NCBI GenBank assembly: GCA_022786995.1
Contig: JALFUW010000077.1
Span: forward strand, 1-57,210
Reading direction: 5' to 3'
Length of the DNA: 57,210 nucleotides
Source: Clostridiales bacterium
GTDB lineage: Bacteria > Bacillota > Clostridia > Oscillospirales > Oscillospiraceae
A model generated the notes under the pieces. That model had not been told where the DNA came from. It saw only the letters and a list, made by a program, of their open reading frames with translations, and made no database searches. A program made the translations under genes and the position numbers. Shown one piece after another: positions 36,263 through 44,492 of the stretch. Each line of letters opens with the position of its first letter. Position 1 is the stretch's first letter.

Positions 36263-38209
36263 ATGATTCAGAAATACCCCAATCTGTGCAAGCCCATCAC
36301 TCTGGGCCGGGTGACCTTCCGCAACCGCATGTTCTCCGCACCCATGGGCGGCACGGATATCACCGCCGACTGCTGTGTCGGACCCAGAACCCCCGGCTTC
36401 TATGAGCTGCGGGCCAAGGGTGGCGCCGCTGCCGTCACCGCCAGCGAGCTGGTGGTGCATCCCGAGACCGACGCTTCCCATATGTTCCACCTGAACCTGA
36501 CCACCCCCGGGTGCCTTGCCAGCTGGACATGGACGGCCGACGCAATCTCCCGTCACGGCGCGGTGGCCAGCGTGGAGCTGAGCCATTCCGGCCAGTACGC
36601 CGGCACTTATCTGGTGGACAAGGACAAGAAGAAGGGCCTGAGCCAGTTCGGCCCCAGTGACTGGGTGCGTCCCGACGGCATCCCTGTCAAGGCCCTGACC
36701 CGTGAGCAGATTCAGGATATCGTCAAGGCCTACGGCGACACCGCCGGTCTTGCCAAGCGGGCGGGCTTCCAGATGGTCATGGTCCACGGCGGTCACGGGT
36801 GGCTGCTAAACCAGTTCCTGTCTCCCGCCTTCAACCATCGTACCGATGAGTACGGCGGCTGCCTTGAGAACCGGCTGCGTCTTACGCGGGAAGTGCTGAC
36901 CAGCGTCCGCAACGCCGTCGGCCCCGGCTTCCCCATCGAGTTCCGTATGAGCGGCTCCGAGCTGTTTGACGGCGGCTACACTCTGGAGGACGGTGTGGAG
37001 ATTGCCAAGGGCGTGGAGGATTTGGTGGACATGATCCACGTCTCCGCCGGTTCCTATCAGTTCGGCTTCTTCAATACCCATCTGCCCATGTTTGCTCCCC
37101 ACGGTGCCAACGTGCATCTGGCCGCCGAGATCAAGAAGCACGTCAAGGTTCCTGTGGCCACTCTGGGCGCGCTGAACGATCCTGCCCAGATGGAGGAGAT
37201 CATCGCCTCCGGCAAGGCGGACGTGGTGGAAATGGCCCGTGCCCTGCTTGCCGATCCCGAGCTTCCCAACAAGGTCATGGCGGGCCGGGACGACGAGATT
37301 GTCCGCTGCCTGCGCTGCTTCACCTGCATGGCGGAGCGTCCCACCACCGGCACCCGTCGCTGCGCCGTCAATCCCCTGATCGGCCGTGAATGCGAGGGTA
37401 TGGACATTACGCCCGCTGCCGTGCGCAAGCGCGTGGTGGTGGTCGGCGGCGGCGTGGCCGGTATGAAGGCTGCCCTGACCGCTGCCCAGCGGGGCCATCA
37501 GGTTACATTGCTGGAAAAGAGCGACAAGCTGGGCGGTATCCTCAAGAGCGAGCAGGCGCTGCCCTTTAAGTACGAGATGTATCAGCTGGGTGTGACCCTG
37601 GAGCGGCAGATGGAGCTGGCAGGCGTGGAGGTTCGTCTGAATACCCCCGCCACCGAGGAGCTGCTGAACGAGCTGAAGCCCGAGGCTCTGATTCTGGCCG
37701 TGGGCAGCAAGCCCATCGTTCCGCCTCTGCCCGGCATGAATGGCGACAACGTGGTGGTTGTGAACAACTACTATCTGGAAAAGGACAAGGTCGGCGACAG
37801 CGTTGTGGTGCTGGGCGGCGGTCTGGCAGGCTGTGAGTGCGCCGTGCATCTGGGCATGGAGGGCAAGAAGGTACACATCGTTGAGATGCGTGACGCCTTG
37901 GCAGTGGACTGCAACATCCGTCATCGTCCCATTCTGATGCAGCAGGTGGACAAGTACACCACCGTGCACCTGAACCACACCGGCCTGCAGGTGACCAAGG
38001 AGGGCCTGCTGGCTAAGAATGCCGAGGGCGAGGAAGTCCTGATTCCCGGCACCACTGTGATCTGCGCCGTGGGTCAGCGCTCCAACCGGGACGATGTGCT
38101 GCTGCTGCGGGGCTGCGCGCCCTGGGTTCGTGAGATCGGCGACTGTGTCAGAGTCTCCAACATCACCAACGCAATGTACACGGCTTACCACGCGGGCCTC
38201 GACATCTGA
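36263..38209 (+). CDS. 2-enoate reductase / old-yellow-enzyme-type iron-sulfur flavoprotein
   Basis: This 648-residue three-cofactor enzyme has an N-terminal FMN-binding OYE barrel (HGGHGWLLNQFLSP about 175-188, YGGCLENR 197-204). A [4Fe-4S] cluster site follows at Cys 349, 352, 355 and 367 (CLRCFTC plus eleven residues to Cys). The C-terminal FAD/NAD(P) module begins VVVVGGGVAG (391-400) and continues with VVLGGGLAGCE. The family includes 2-enoate (cinnamate) reductase, 2,4-dienoyl-CoA reductase and BaiCD/BaiH bile acid enzymes. Its setting beside demethylation genes suggests reduction of a C=C bond in a phenylpropenoid-like substrate, but a bile acid or other enone cannot be excluded. GGAGGAATG precedes the start by eight bases. 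Confidence 0.85.
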   Translation: MIQKYPNLCKPITLGRVTFRNRMFSAPMGGTDITADCCVGPRTPGFYELRAKGGAAAVTASELVVHPETDASHMFHLNLTTPGCLASWTWTADAISRHGAVASVELSHSGQYAGTYLVDKDKKKGLSQFGPSDWVRPDGIPVKALTREQIQDIVKAYGDTAGLAKRAGFQMVMVHGGHGWLLNQFLSPAFNHRTDEYGGCLENRLRLTREVLTSVRNAVGPGFPIEFRMSGSELFDGGYTLEDGVEIAKGVEDLVDMIHVSAGSYQFGFFNTHLPMFAPHGANVHLAAEIKKHVKVPVATLGALNDPAQMEEIIASGKADVVEMARALLADPELPNKVMAGRDDEIVRCLRCFTCMAERPTTGTRRCAVNPLIGRECEGMDITPAAVRKRVVVVGGGVAGMKAALTAAQRGHQVTLLEKSDKLGGILKSEQALPFKYEMYQLGVTLERQMELAGVEVRLNTPATEELLNELKPEALILAVGSKPIVPPLPGMNGDNVVVVNNYYLEKDKVGDSVVVLGGGLAGCECAVHLGMEGKKVHIVEMRDALAVDCNIRHRPILMQQVDKYTTVHLNHTGLQVTKEGLLAKNAEGEEVLIPGTTVICAVGQRSNRDDVLLLRGCAPWVREIGDCVRVSNITNAMYTAYHAGLDI

Positions 38210-38375
38210 TACGATTTGGGGCTGATAAGAAAGGCTGTTATTGCGAACCAGCGCGCACGCAGGTGTGGCAATCTTTTACAGCCCCAAGGCGTTGCCGTAT
38301 CCAGGGTTTTCCTGTGAAGTGCTCCCTTCTGCCGAATGAAGCATTTTCATGGAATATCCGTATGACAATCAAAGG

Positions 38376-38408
38376 AACCCGGCAGGACACCGCCCTGCCG
38401 GGTTTTTG
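38376..38408 (+). terminator. Terminator after the enoate reductase gene
   Basis: AACCCGGCAGG pairs with CCTGCCGGGTT followed by TTT. The rest of the 455-base gap holds a fragment of the TTGCGA...TGGCAATC dispersed repeat (38237-38274) and the promoter at 38526. Confidence 0.85.
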
Positions 38409-38525
38409 TGTACCCCTCTGCGAAGGAAGTGGTTTTGTCCGACAGTCACGCACTGCCTGTCATAGAAATCCGTAGTGATCGTTTGCAGGGCAACGCTGGG
38501 AGAAATAGGGTTCAGAAAAAAACAG

Positions 38526-38554
38526 TTGACAAAATGCACAATGAGGTGTATACT
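38526..38554 (+). promoter_or_regulatory. Near-consensus promoter of the amino acid ABC operon
   Basis: TTGACA (38526-38531), a 17-bp spacer and TATACT (38549-38554) lie about 110 bases before the ATPase gene. The leader in between has no obvious riboswitch fold. Confidence 0.75.
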
Positions 38555-38664
38555 GTTTTGTATAAATTTAACACACAAAGCAATGAAAAGCAAAGGCGTT
38601 TTTCTTCCCTTTTTGGGGCGAAAGACGCCTTTTTTGATTATTCAGCTGTTTGGGGATGAGGACA

Positions 38665-39390
38665 ATGATAAAACTGGAGCATGTTGAGAAATATTTTGGC
38701 GACCTTCACGTTCTGAAGGACGTGAATCTGGAGGTCAAGGAGGGCGAGAAGCTGGTTATCATCGGCCCCTCCGGCTCTGGCAAGTCCACCACCGTGCGGT
38801 GCATGAACTTCCTGGAGACCCCCACCAGCGGTCATGTGTACATCGATGGCGAGGAGCTGACGGCGAAGAACAAGACAAAGCTTGTCCGCCGCACCACCTC
38901 CATGGTGTTCCAGCAGTTTAACCTGTACCCCCACATGACGGTGCTCCACAACCTGACGCTGGCGCCCATGAAGCTGCACCACAAGAGCCGCAAGGAGGCC
39001 GAGGAACTGGCTTATCATTATCTGGATGTGGTTGGCCTGCGGGACAAGGCCCATGTGTACCCCACCACCCTGTCCGGCGGCCAGCAGCAGAGGATTGCCA
39101 TCGCCCGTGCCCTGTGCGCCCAGACGAAAATCATCCTGTTTGACGAGCCTACCTCCGCTCTTGACCCAGAGACCATTCAGGAGGTTCTGGACGTGATGAT
39201 CAAGTTGGCGAAGGAAAACATCACCATGGTGGTGGTGACCCACGAAATGGGCTTTGCCCGTCAGGTGGCTGACCGTATCGTCTTCATGGCCGACGGCATG
39301 ATTCTGGAGGAGGGCACCCCGGACGAATTCTTCGAGAACCCCACCAACGAACGGCTCAAGCAGTTCCTTGGCAAAATCATACGCAAATAA
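38665..39390 (+). CDS. Polar amino acid ABC transporter ATP-binding protein
   Basis: This 241-residue ATPase has Walker A GPSGSGKST, Q-loop region VFQQFNLYPHMT, signature LSGGQQQRIAIARAL, Walker B IILFDEPTSALD and the switch His in VVTHEMGFA. The sequence is closest in pattern to GlnQ/HisP-type amino acid importers. The ATG at 38665 is chosen to begin MIKLEHVEKYFG, as in relatives. An ATG three codons earlier is possible. Genes for the binding protein and two permeases follow, completing the importer. Confidence 0.93.
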   Translation: MIKLEHVEKYFGDLHVLKDVNLEVKEGEKLVIIGPSGSGKSTTVRCMNFLETPTSGHVYIDGEELTAKNKTKLVRRTTSMVFQQFNLYPHMTVLHNLTLAPMKLHHKSRKEAEELAYHYLDVVGLRDKAHVYPTTLSGGQQQRIAIARALCAQTKIILFDEPTSALDPETIQEVLDVMIKLAKENITMVVVTHEMGFARQVADRIVFMADGMILEEGTPDEFFENPTNERLKQFLGKIIRK

Positions 39391-39532
39391 GCCGGCAGGG
39401 CCGGCAGCCAATGCGTTACAAACCCCTGCAGTCATCCGACATCCTTTGGGCCCCTCGACCGGCGGCGAGTCGCCGCTGACAGTGCGTTACGGACGCTGGG
39501 CAGTCATCCGACATCCTCTGGGCCCCTCGACC
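39391..39532 (+). repeat. Two copies of the 70-bp dispersed repeat
   Basis: Units 39391-39460 and 39461-39532 have the same head, AATGCGTTAC core and GGGCCCCTCGACC tail as at 27334. They sit immediately after the ATPase stop codon, just as at 27334. Confidence 0.9.
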
Positions 39533-39638
39533 GTAAACGCTCAAAGAGTTGGTATTTCGAAAAACACCCCATCCGTTTCTTCCTGCCGGGCTGACCTCCG
39601 GCGGTTGAAATAAAATTGTTTATTTGGAGGAAAAGACT

Positions 39639-40565
39639 ATGAAAATGAAGCGCTTTGTATCCGTTGTCCTGTGCGCCCTGATGCTGCTGCCCATTCTGGC
39701 AGGCTGCGGCGCCAAGACCGAGGCACCTGTAGCTACCGCCGCCCCCGCTCCCGCAGCTACTGAGGCTGCCACCGCTGCGCCCGCTGCCGCTGAGACCACG
39801 GCTCCCGCAGTTCTAGCTGAGGACGTACAGAAGATCGTTGACCGGGGCGTTCTGCGTGTGGGTGTCAAGAACGCCGTTCTGGGCTTCGGCTTCCAGGATG
39901 AGCTGACCGGCGAGTATTCCGGCATGGAGATTTCTCTGGCTCAGAAGATCGCCGAGTACCTTGGCGTGGACGTGGAGTTCACCGCCGTCACCGCTGCCAC
40001 CCGTACCGAGCTGCTAGATTCCGGCGACATTGACTGCGTGCTGGCTACCTTCACCATCACCGAGGAGCGCAAGAAGAGCTGGGACTTCACCACTCCCTAC
40101 TACACCGACTACGTCACCGTGCTGGTTGAGGATGCTTCCGGCATCAAGACTCTGGCTGACCTGAAGGATAAGAAGGTTGGCGTTTCCTCCGGCTCTACCT
40201 CCGGCAAGGCGCTGGTGAAGGCCATGATCGAGGCGGGCGTTCTGTCCGGCGACGGCTTTGATGCCGATTCCTTCGATCCCGCTACCTGGACTGATGGCGT
40301 GAGCTTCGCCCAGTACGACGATTATCCCACCATTTCCACCGCTCTGAGCGCCGGTGAAGTGGATGCCTTCTGCGTGGATAAGTCCATCCTGGCTGTCTAC
40401 CACACCGATGGCCGCTCCTACATTGAAGACAAGTTCGCTCCCCAGGAGTACGGCATTGCCACCGTCAAGGGCTCCGGCATGAGCGAGCTGTGCGAGACGC
40501 TGGTCACCGGCTGGCTGGCTGACGGCACCATTGATGCCCTGATCGCCGAGAACGGCATCGCCTAA
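39639..40565 (+). CDS. Amino acid ABC transporter substrate-binding lipoprotein
   Basis: This 308-residue lipoprotein has the lipobox LAGC about 22 residues in (LLPILAGCGAK) and a low-complexity Ala/Pro/Thr linker. The family-3 solute-binding domain follows, beginning VLRVGVKNAVLGFGF and including GEYSGMEISLAQKIAEYLG and KKSWDFTTPYYTD. The ATG at 39639 is set by GGAGG at eight bases. Codon use implies high expression, as usual for binding proteins. The ligand is a polar amino acid or related compound and cannot be specified. Confidence 0.92.
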   Translation: MKMKRFVSVVLCALMLLPILAGCGAKTEAPVATAAPAPAATEAATAAPAAAETTAPAVLAEDVQKIVDRGVLRVGVKNAVLGFGFQDELTGEYSGMEISLAQKIAEYLGVDVEFTAVTAATRTELLDSGDIDCVLATFTITEERKKSWDFTTPYYTDYVTVLVEDASGIKTLADLKDKKVGVSSGSTSGKALVKAMIEAGVLSGDGFDADSFDPATWTDGVSFAQYDDYPTISTALSAGEVDAFCVDKSILAVYHTDGRSYIEDKFAPQEYGIATVKGSGMSELCETLVTGWLADGTIDALIAENGIA

Positions 40566-40587
40566 GTTCATTCACGTATTACTGAAA

Positions 40588-40607
40588 GGCGGGGGCTTGC
40601 CCCCGCC
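40588..40607 (+). promoter_or_regulatory. GC hairpin between binding-protein and permease genes
   Basis: GGCGGGGGC and GCCCCCGCC are perfect 9-base arms around TT with no T tract after. It probably stabilises the upstream mRNA end or trims readthrough, keeping binding protein above permease, rather than terminating fully. Confidence 0.55.
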
Positions 40608-40627
40608 CCAGTATACCAAAAGGGAGT

Positions 40628-40674
40628 CCGTTCTCTAAATGGGATGGTATGAAATAATAGCATAGTATTTGGAG
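40628..40674. repeat. Imperfect inverted repeat in the permease leader
   Basis: CCGTTCTCTAAAT (from about 40628) faces ATTTGGAGAACGG (to about 40680) across an A/T-rich loop of about 26 bases, with one mismatch. A fragment of the TTGCGA-type dispersed repeat follows (40681-40720), so this may be part of a degraded mobile repeat rather than a regulator. Confidence 0.5.
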
Positions 40675-40750
40675 AACGGATTGCTGCGCCAGTGACACCG
40701 GTCACAGGCTCGCAACGATATAGCGTTTCTAAAGACAAAGGAGGCAATTT

Positions 40751-41473
40751 ATGGCTGGACTGTTTTCCGCCGATGCGTGGAGTAAAATTTGGACCTACCG
40801 CGGTACCTTTCTGCTGGGCCTCGAAAATACGGCGGTGACGGCGCTGTTTGCGCTGGCGCTGGCATTGGTGCTGGGCATTCTCTTCGGCCTGTTCGCCACC
40901 AGCGGAAAGCGGGCACTGGCCTTCCTCGCCCGGGTGTATGTGGAAGTCATCCAGAATACCCCGGTTTTGCTGCAAATGTGTTTTCTTTACTACGCGCTGG
41001 CCTTTTCCGATCACAGCATCGGCATCATCAACACCGGCATTCTGACGCTGGGGATCTACCATGGGGCCTATATGGCGGAGGTGGTGCGCTCCGGCATCGA
41101 GGCCATTCCCCGGGGCCAGTTTGAGGCCGCCATGGCCCAGGGCTTTGGGTATTTGCAGCGGATGTACTATATCATCCTGCCCCAGAGCATCAAGATTATC
41201 CTGCCGCCCATGGTCAATCAGGTGGTGAACCTGATTAAAAACACCTCCTGCCTGTACATTGTCGGCGGCGCGGATCTGATCTCTGTAACCTACAGCTTTG
41301 TCACCGGCGAGAATACCGGCGGCGCCTACGCCCCGGCATACTTAGTCAGCGGCCTGCTGTTCTTCATCGTCTGCTGTCCGCTGTCTTCTTTAGCAAGTAT
41401 GTGGGAAATATCGCTTAAAAAGCGGGATGTCCGCACGGGCAGACCGGCAAAAAGTCTGGAAGGGGTGCGGTAA
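40751..41473 (+). CDS. Amino acid ABC transporter permease 1
   Basis: This 240-residue membrane protein is of the His/Glu/Gln/Arg permease family, with five predicted helices. The cytoplasmic EAA loop that meets the ATPase reads EAIPRGQFEAAMAQGFGY, and VIQNTPVLLQMCFLYY is the typical N-terminal family segment. AAAGGAGGC lies seven bases before the ATG. The next permease starts on the base after its stop codon. Confidence 0.92.
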   Translation: MAGLFSADAWSKIWTYRGTFLLGLENTAVTALFALALALVLGILFGLFATSGKRALAFLARVYVEVIQNTPVLLQMCFLYYALAFSDHSIGIINTGILTLGIYHGAYMAEVVRSGIEAIPRGQFEAAMAQGFGYLQRMYYIILPQSIKIILPPMVNQVVNLIKNTSCLYIVGGADLISVTYSFVTGENTGGAYAPAYLVSGLLFFIVCCPLSSLASMWEISLKKRDVRTGRPAKSLEGVR

Positions 41474-42247
41474 ATGGAAGCGTTCAAAGGCAGTCTCACC
41501 ATGATTACGAACCCAGCCGTATTCGCCTACGTTATGAAGGGCGTGGCCTTCACCATCGTCATTTCCGTGGTGGCGGTGCTCTGCGGCATCCTGTTTGGCT
41601 CCATCCTCGCCATGGTCAGAAACTACTGTACCAGCAAAAAAACCAGGGTTTTCCAGTGGCTTTCTGTGATTTACATTGAAATTTTCCGCAATACCCCATT
41701 GCTTTTGTGGATTTTCATCTGCCTTGTGTTCTGCCCCTGCCCCAAGGCGCTGGAGCACAAGATGTGGGGCCTGTCCTCCGCTGAGGTCAAGCTCCTGTTC
41801 AAAACGGCGGTGGCGCTGATTCTGTTTACCTCCTCCGTCATCGCGGAGATTGTCCGGGGCGGCCTGAACTCCGTTGCCCACGGACAGTTTGAGGCGGGGC
41901 ATTCTCAGGGCTTTTCCACGGTGCAGATCATGCTCTACATCGTGCTGCCCCAGGCCTTCCGCAACATCGTGCCCACCCTATTAAGTCAGGTCATTACCAC
42001 CATCAAGGATTCTTCCTATCTTGCCAACGTGGCGACCATTGAGCTGATGAGCCGGGTGAAGAAGCTCCTCAGCTCTGCCCATCGGTATAACGGCCTGAAC
42101 ACCGTGAACGTATCCGATGTGTTTGTCCTGTTCGGCTTTGCGTGCCTGATTTATTTTATCATCAATTTCACCCTGTCCTGCGTGGTCAGAAGGATGCAGA
42201 AGCGTAAAAAAGCGGTGCCCGCCCGGCGGCAGGAGGTAATGCCATGA
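41474..42247 (+). CDS. Amino acid ABC transporter permease 2
   Basis: This 257-residue partner permease carries IEIFRNTPLLLWIFICLV and the EAA loop NSVAHGQFEAGHSQGFST. It probably forms a heterodimer with the protein at 40751. The stop overlaps the start of the kinase-like gene as ATGA, so the latter is translated from the same message. Confidence 0.92.
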   Translation: MEAFKGSLTMITNPAVFAYVMKGVAFTIVISVVAVLCGILFGSILAMVRNYCTSKKTRVFQWLSVIYIEIFRNTPLLLWIFICLVFCPCPKALEHKMWGLSSAEVKLLFKTAVALILFTSSVIAEIVRGGLNSVAHGQFEAGHSQGFSTVQIMLYIVLPQAFRNIVPTLLSQVITTIKDSSYLANVATIELMSRVKKLLSSAHRYNGLNTVNVSDVFVLFGFACLIYFIINFTLSCVVRRMQKRKKAVPARRQEVMP

Positions 42248-42837
42248 AGCAGTATGTGGTCACCATTTCCCGGCAGTTCGGCTCCATGGGCCGGATGATT
42301 GCCCAGCAGCTCTCCCGGGAGCTGGGGGTGGACTTCTACGACCGGGACATTGTGGAGGAGACCGCCAGCCGCATGGGCCTGCCGGTGTCCGTTATCAGCA
42401 ATACGGAAGAAAATTCCAAGTCCATCTATTTTAAGCAGCAGTACCCTCTGGGCATGGGCATTGCCAGTATGCGGGATGAAATCTTCCTGATTCAGAAAAA
42501 TATCATCCGGGATCTTGCCCAGAAGGAGTCCTGCATCATCGTGGGCCGCTGCGCCGACAGCATTCTCATGGACATGGAGAACCGCCTGAACGTGTATATC
42601 TACGCGCCTATGGATGCCCGGCTCCGCAATGCCGTGGAGCTGGCGAAGCTGGACGAGAAGACCGCGAAGAAGATGATCCGGGAAATCGACCGATCCCGGG
42701 AGCTGTACCACCGGCGGTACTGCCCGGAGTATGTGGACGCTTCCACCAACAAGGACATCATGATTGATTCCAGCCGCTTCGGCGCGGAGGGAACCGTAAA
42801 AATACTGGCGGGTTTGGTCAGAGAGATGTTTGCGTGA
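42244..42837 (+). CDS. Cytidylate-kinase-like P-loop protein
   Basis: This 197-residue protein is of the cytidylate kinase-like family (AFK/Cytidylate_kin2 type) common in clostridia beside transporters. The N-terminal VTISRQFGSMGRMIAQQL corresponds to the family loop usually written GSGGREIA. Here the third position is Met instead of Gly and no P-loop Lys is present, so nucleotide binding is uncertain. YDRDIVEE and IIVGRCADSIL are other family landmarks. True CMP kinase (Cmk) is unlikely. Overlap with the permease gene suggests a link to transporter control, but the role is unknown. Confidence 0.78.
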   Translation: MKQYVVTISRQFGSMGRMIAQQLSRELGVDFYDRDIVEETASRMGLPVSVISNTEENSKSIYFKQQYPLGMGIASMRDEIFLIQKNIIRDLAQKESCIIVGRCADSILMDMENRLNVYIYAPMDARLRNAVELAKLDEKTAKKMIREIDRSRELYHRRYCPEYVDASTNKDIMIDSSRFGAEGTVKILAGLVREMFA

Positions 42838-42842
42838 AAAGA

Positions 42843-42870
42843 CGGCGCTGTAAATCCAGCGCCGCTTTTT
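42843..42870 (+). terminator. Terminator of the ABC operon
   Basis: CGGCGCTG (42843-42850) pairs with CAGCGCCG (42857-42864), followed by CTTTTTC. Confidence 0.85.
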
Positions 42871-42922
42871 CCGTGATCGCAGGGCGGGGTCGTGACTCCG
42901 CCGCAGATTGTTAAAAACCATG

Positions 42923-43046
42923 TCATTGCGAGCCAGTGCGCACACTGGCGTGGCAATCCGTTCTCCAGATGCTGCGGCTTTATCGATCATTTCGCTTAAG
43001 CTTTTAGGAAACGGATTCCCACGGTCGCTCCGCTCCCTCGGAATGA
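42923..43046. repeat. Dispersed intergenic repeat of the TCATTGCGAGCC type
   Basis: TCATTGCGAGCCAGTGCG through CTCGGAATGACA is a widespread clostridial intergenic element: the ends TCATTGCGAG and CTCGGAATGA are partly inverted and the middle has small palindromes. Fragments occur at 38237-38274 and 40681-40720. No gene lies between 42838 and 43131. Confidence 0.7.
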
Positions 43047-43131
43047 CATACGCTTCATTCGACACGATGCGGCGGAGGCAAGCCCCCGCCTTACATTGGA
43101 TTGCACAAGTGTTAGGAAAGAAGGAGAAGCC

Positions 43132-44409
43132 ATGAAAAAGCCTCTGCCCCCCATCGGCGCGCGGATCATGAAGTCCTCTTTGGGTTCCCTGATCTGCGTG
43201 GGAATCTACTTTCTCCGGGAGCTGCTGCCCATCGGCAGCGGCATTCCCTTTTACAGCATTCTGGCGGTGCTCTGGTGCATCCAGCCCTACACCACCTCCA
43301 CCCTCGCCATGGCAAAGCAGCGCACCATTGGCACCTTTCTGGGGGCGGCCTATGGGCTGGCGTTCCTTCTGGTGTTCCGGGCGCTGGGCGGTGGAAACAA
43401 AACGACAGTTTACATAACGTCCTGCCTGATGTTGATTCCCGTCCTCTATACCACGGTGCTGCTGGAAAAGCGCAACGCCTCCTATTTTTCCTGCGTGGTG
43501 TTTCTCACCATCGCCTTCAATCACAGCTTTGACGAAAACCCCTATTTGTTCGCCTTCAACCGTGTCCTCGATACCCTCATCGGCATCGGCGTGGGGGTAC
43601 TGCTGAATTCTGCCCACCGGCCGGTGAAACAGAAGGAGAACGTCCTCTACGTCAGCGGCATCGACTCCGTTCTGGTGTCCAGCCGGGAGGTTATGATTCC
43701 GTATAATAAGGTGGAGCTGAACCGGCTCATTGCCCAGGGGGTCAATTTCACCATTTCCACCATCCGAACCCCGGCATCTATGATGGATCCCTTAAGCGGT
43801 ATCAACCTGAAGCTGCCGGTGATTGCCATGGATGGGGCGGTGCTCTACGACATCCGGGAGAACCGCTATTTGGATGTATTCGCCCTTGAACGGTCAGCGG
43901 CGGCGCGGGTGGAGGCCATGATTGAATCGGAAGGAGCACACGCCTTTGTGAACGTCCTCAGGGACAACACCCTCCTGATCTATTACGGGGAATTCAAAAA
44001 CGACGCGGAAAAAGATATGTTTGACCGTCTGCGTCGCTCACCCTACCGAAACTATACCGGCAAGGCCTACCGCAGTGACGAAGGGCGGGAGCAGGTGCTC
44101 TACATCATGACTCTGACCCGGACAGACCACGCCCAGAAGATTGCGGGGCGGATTCGGGAAGTCCTTGGCACTACGGTGCGGGTCATGCTGTACCCGGCGT
44201 CGGAATACGACGGCTACACCTACCTGAAGGTCTATGCCGCAGATGCCTGTAAGGCAAATATGCTGAAAATTCTGCAAAAACGCATCGGCGCGGATAGGGT
44301 CGTTACCTTCGGCAGCATTCCGGGGCAGTATGATGTGTACGTTCACGATGACGGGGGAAATTCCGCTGTAAAAATGCTGAAAAGACTCTATGAGGGAAAG
44401 CGGTGGTAA
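43132..44409 (+). CDS. FUSC-like membrane protein fused to a degenerate HAD-like domain
   Basis: This 425-residue protein has four to five predicted membrane helices (about 10-165) of the aromatic acid exporter/FUSC type (ARIMKSSLGSLICVGIYF, IGTFLGAAYGLAF). From about 175 a cytoplasmic domain follows with the layout of Cof-type HAD phosphatases: ISTIRTPASM and LPVIAMDGAVLYD correspond to family motif II and the NGA element. The first motif reads SGIDSVLVSS, so the nucleophilic Asp of DxDxT is Gly here, and motif IV is also unrecognisable. The domain is probably a sensor or binder rather than a phosphatase. The start follows GAAGGAGAAGCC. It stands between terminators as its own unit. Confidence 0.7.
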   Translation: MKKPLPPIGARIMKSSLGSLICVGIYFLRELLPIGSGIPFYSILAVLWCIQPYTTSTLAMAKQRTIGTFLGAAYGLAFLLVFRALGGGNKTTVYITSCLMLIPVLYTTVLLEKRNASYFSCVVFLTIAFNHSFDENPYLFAFNRVLDTLIGIGVGVLLNSAHRPVKQKENVLYVSGIDSVLVSSREVMIPYNKVELNRLIAQGVNFTISTIRTPASMMDPLSGINLKLPVIAMDGAVLYDIRENRYLDVFALERSAAARVEAMIESEGAHAFVNVLRDNTLLIYYGEFKNDAEKDMFDRLRRSPYRNYTGKAYRSDEGREQVLYIMTLTRTDHAQKIAGRIREVLGTTVRVMLYPASEYDGYTYLKVYAADACKANMLKILQKRIGADRVVTFGSIPGQYDVYVHDDGGNSAVKMLKRLYEGKRW

Positions 44410-44440
44410 CGGAAGGAGAAAGAAGGATGATTGATACGAA

Positions 44441-44488
44441 AAAGGGGCTCCCAAGACTGCGGTCAATGGGAACCCCTTTCGTTCTTTT
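44441..44488. terminator. Bidirectional terminator
   Basis: AAAGGGGCTCCC (44441-44452) pairs with GGGAACCCCTTT (44468-44479), followed by CGTTCTTTTT on the + side and preceded by A residues for the minus side. It separates the FUSC-like gene from the convergent kinase remnant. Confidence 0.8.
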
Positions 44489-44492
44489 TGCG

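Noticed and set aside
40588..40607. Rho-independent terminator after the binding-protein gene
   Set aside because: The stem is perfect but not followed by T residues, and the permease genes that must be co-expressed lie just downstream.
42244..42837. Genuine cytidylate kinase (cmk)
   Set aside because: The P-loop lacks the usual GxxGxGK pattern and the gene overlaps a permease gene rather than sitting in a translation or nucleotide operon.
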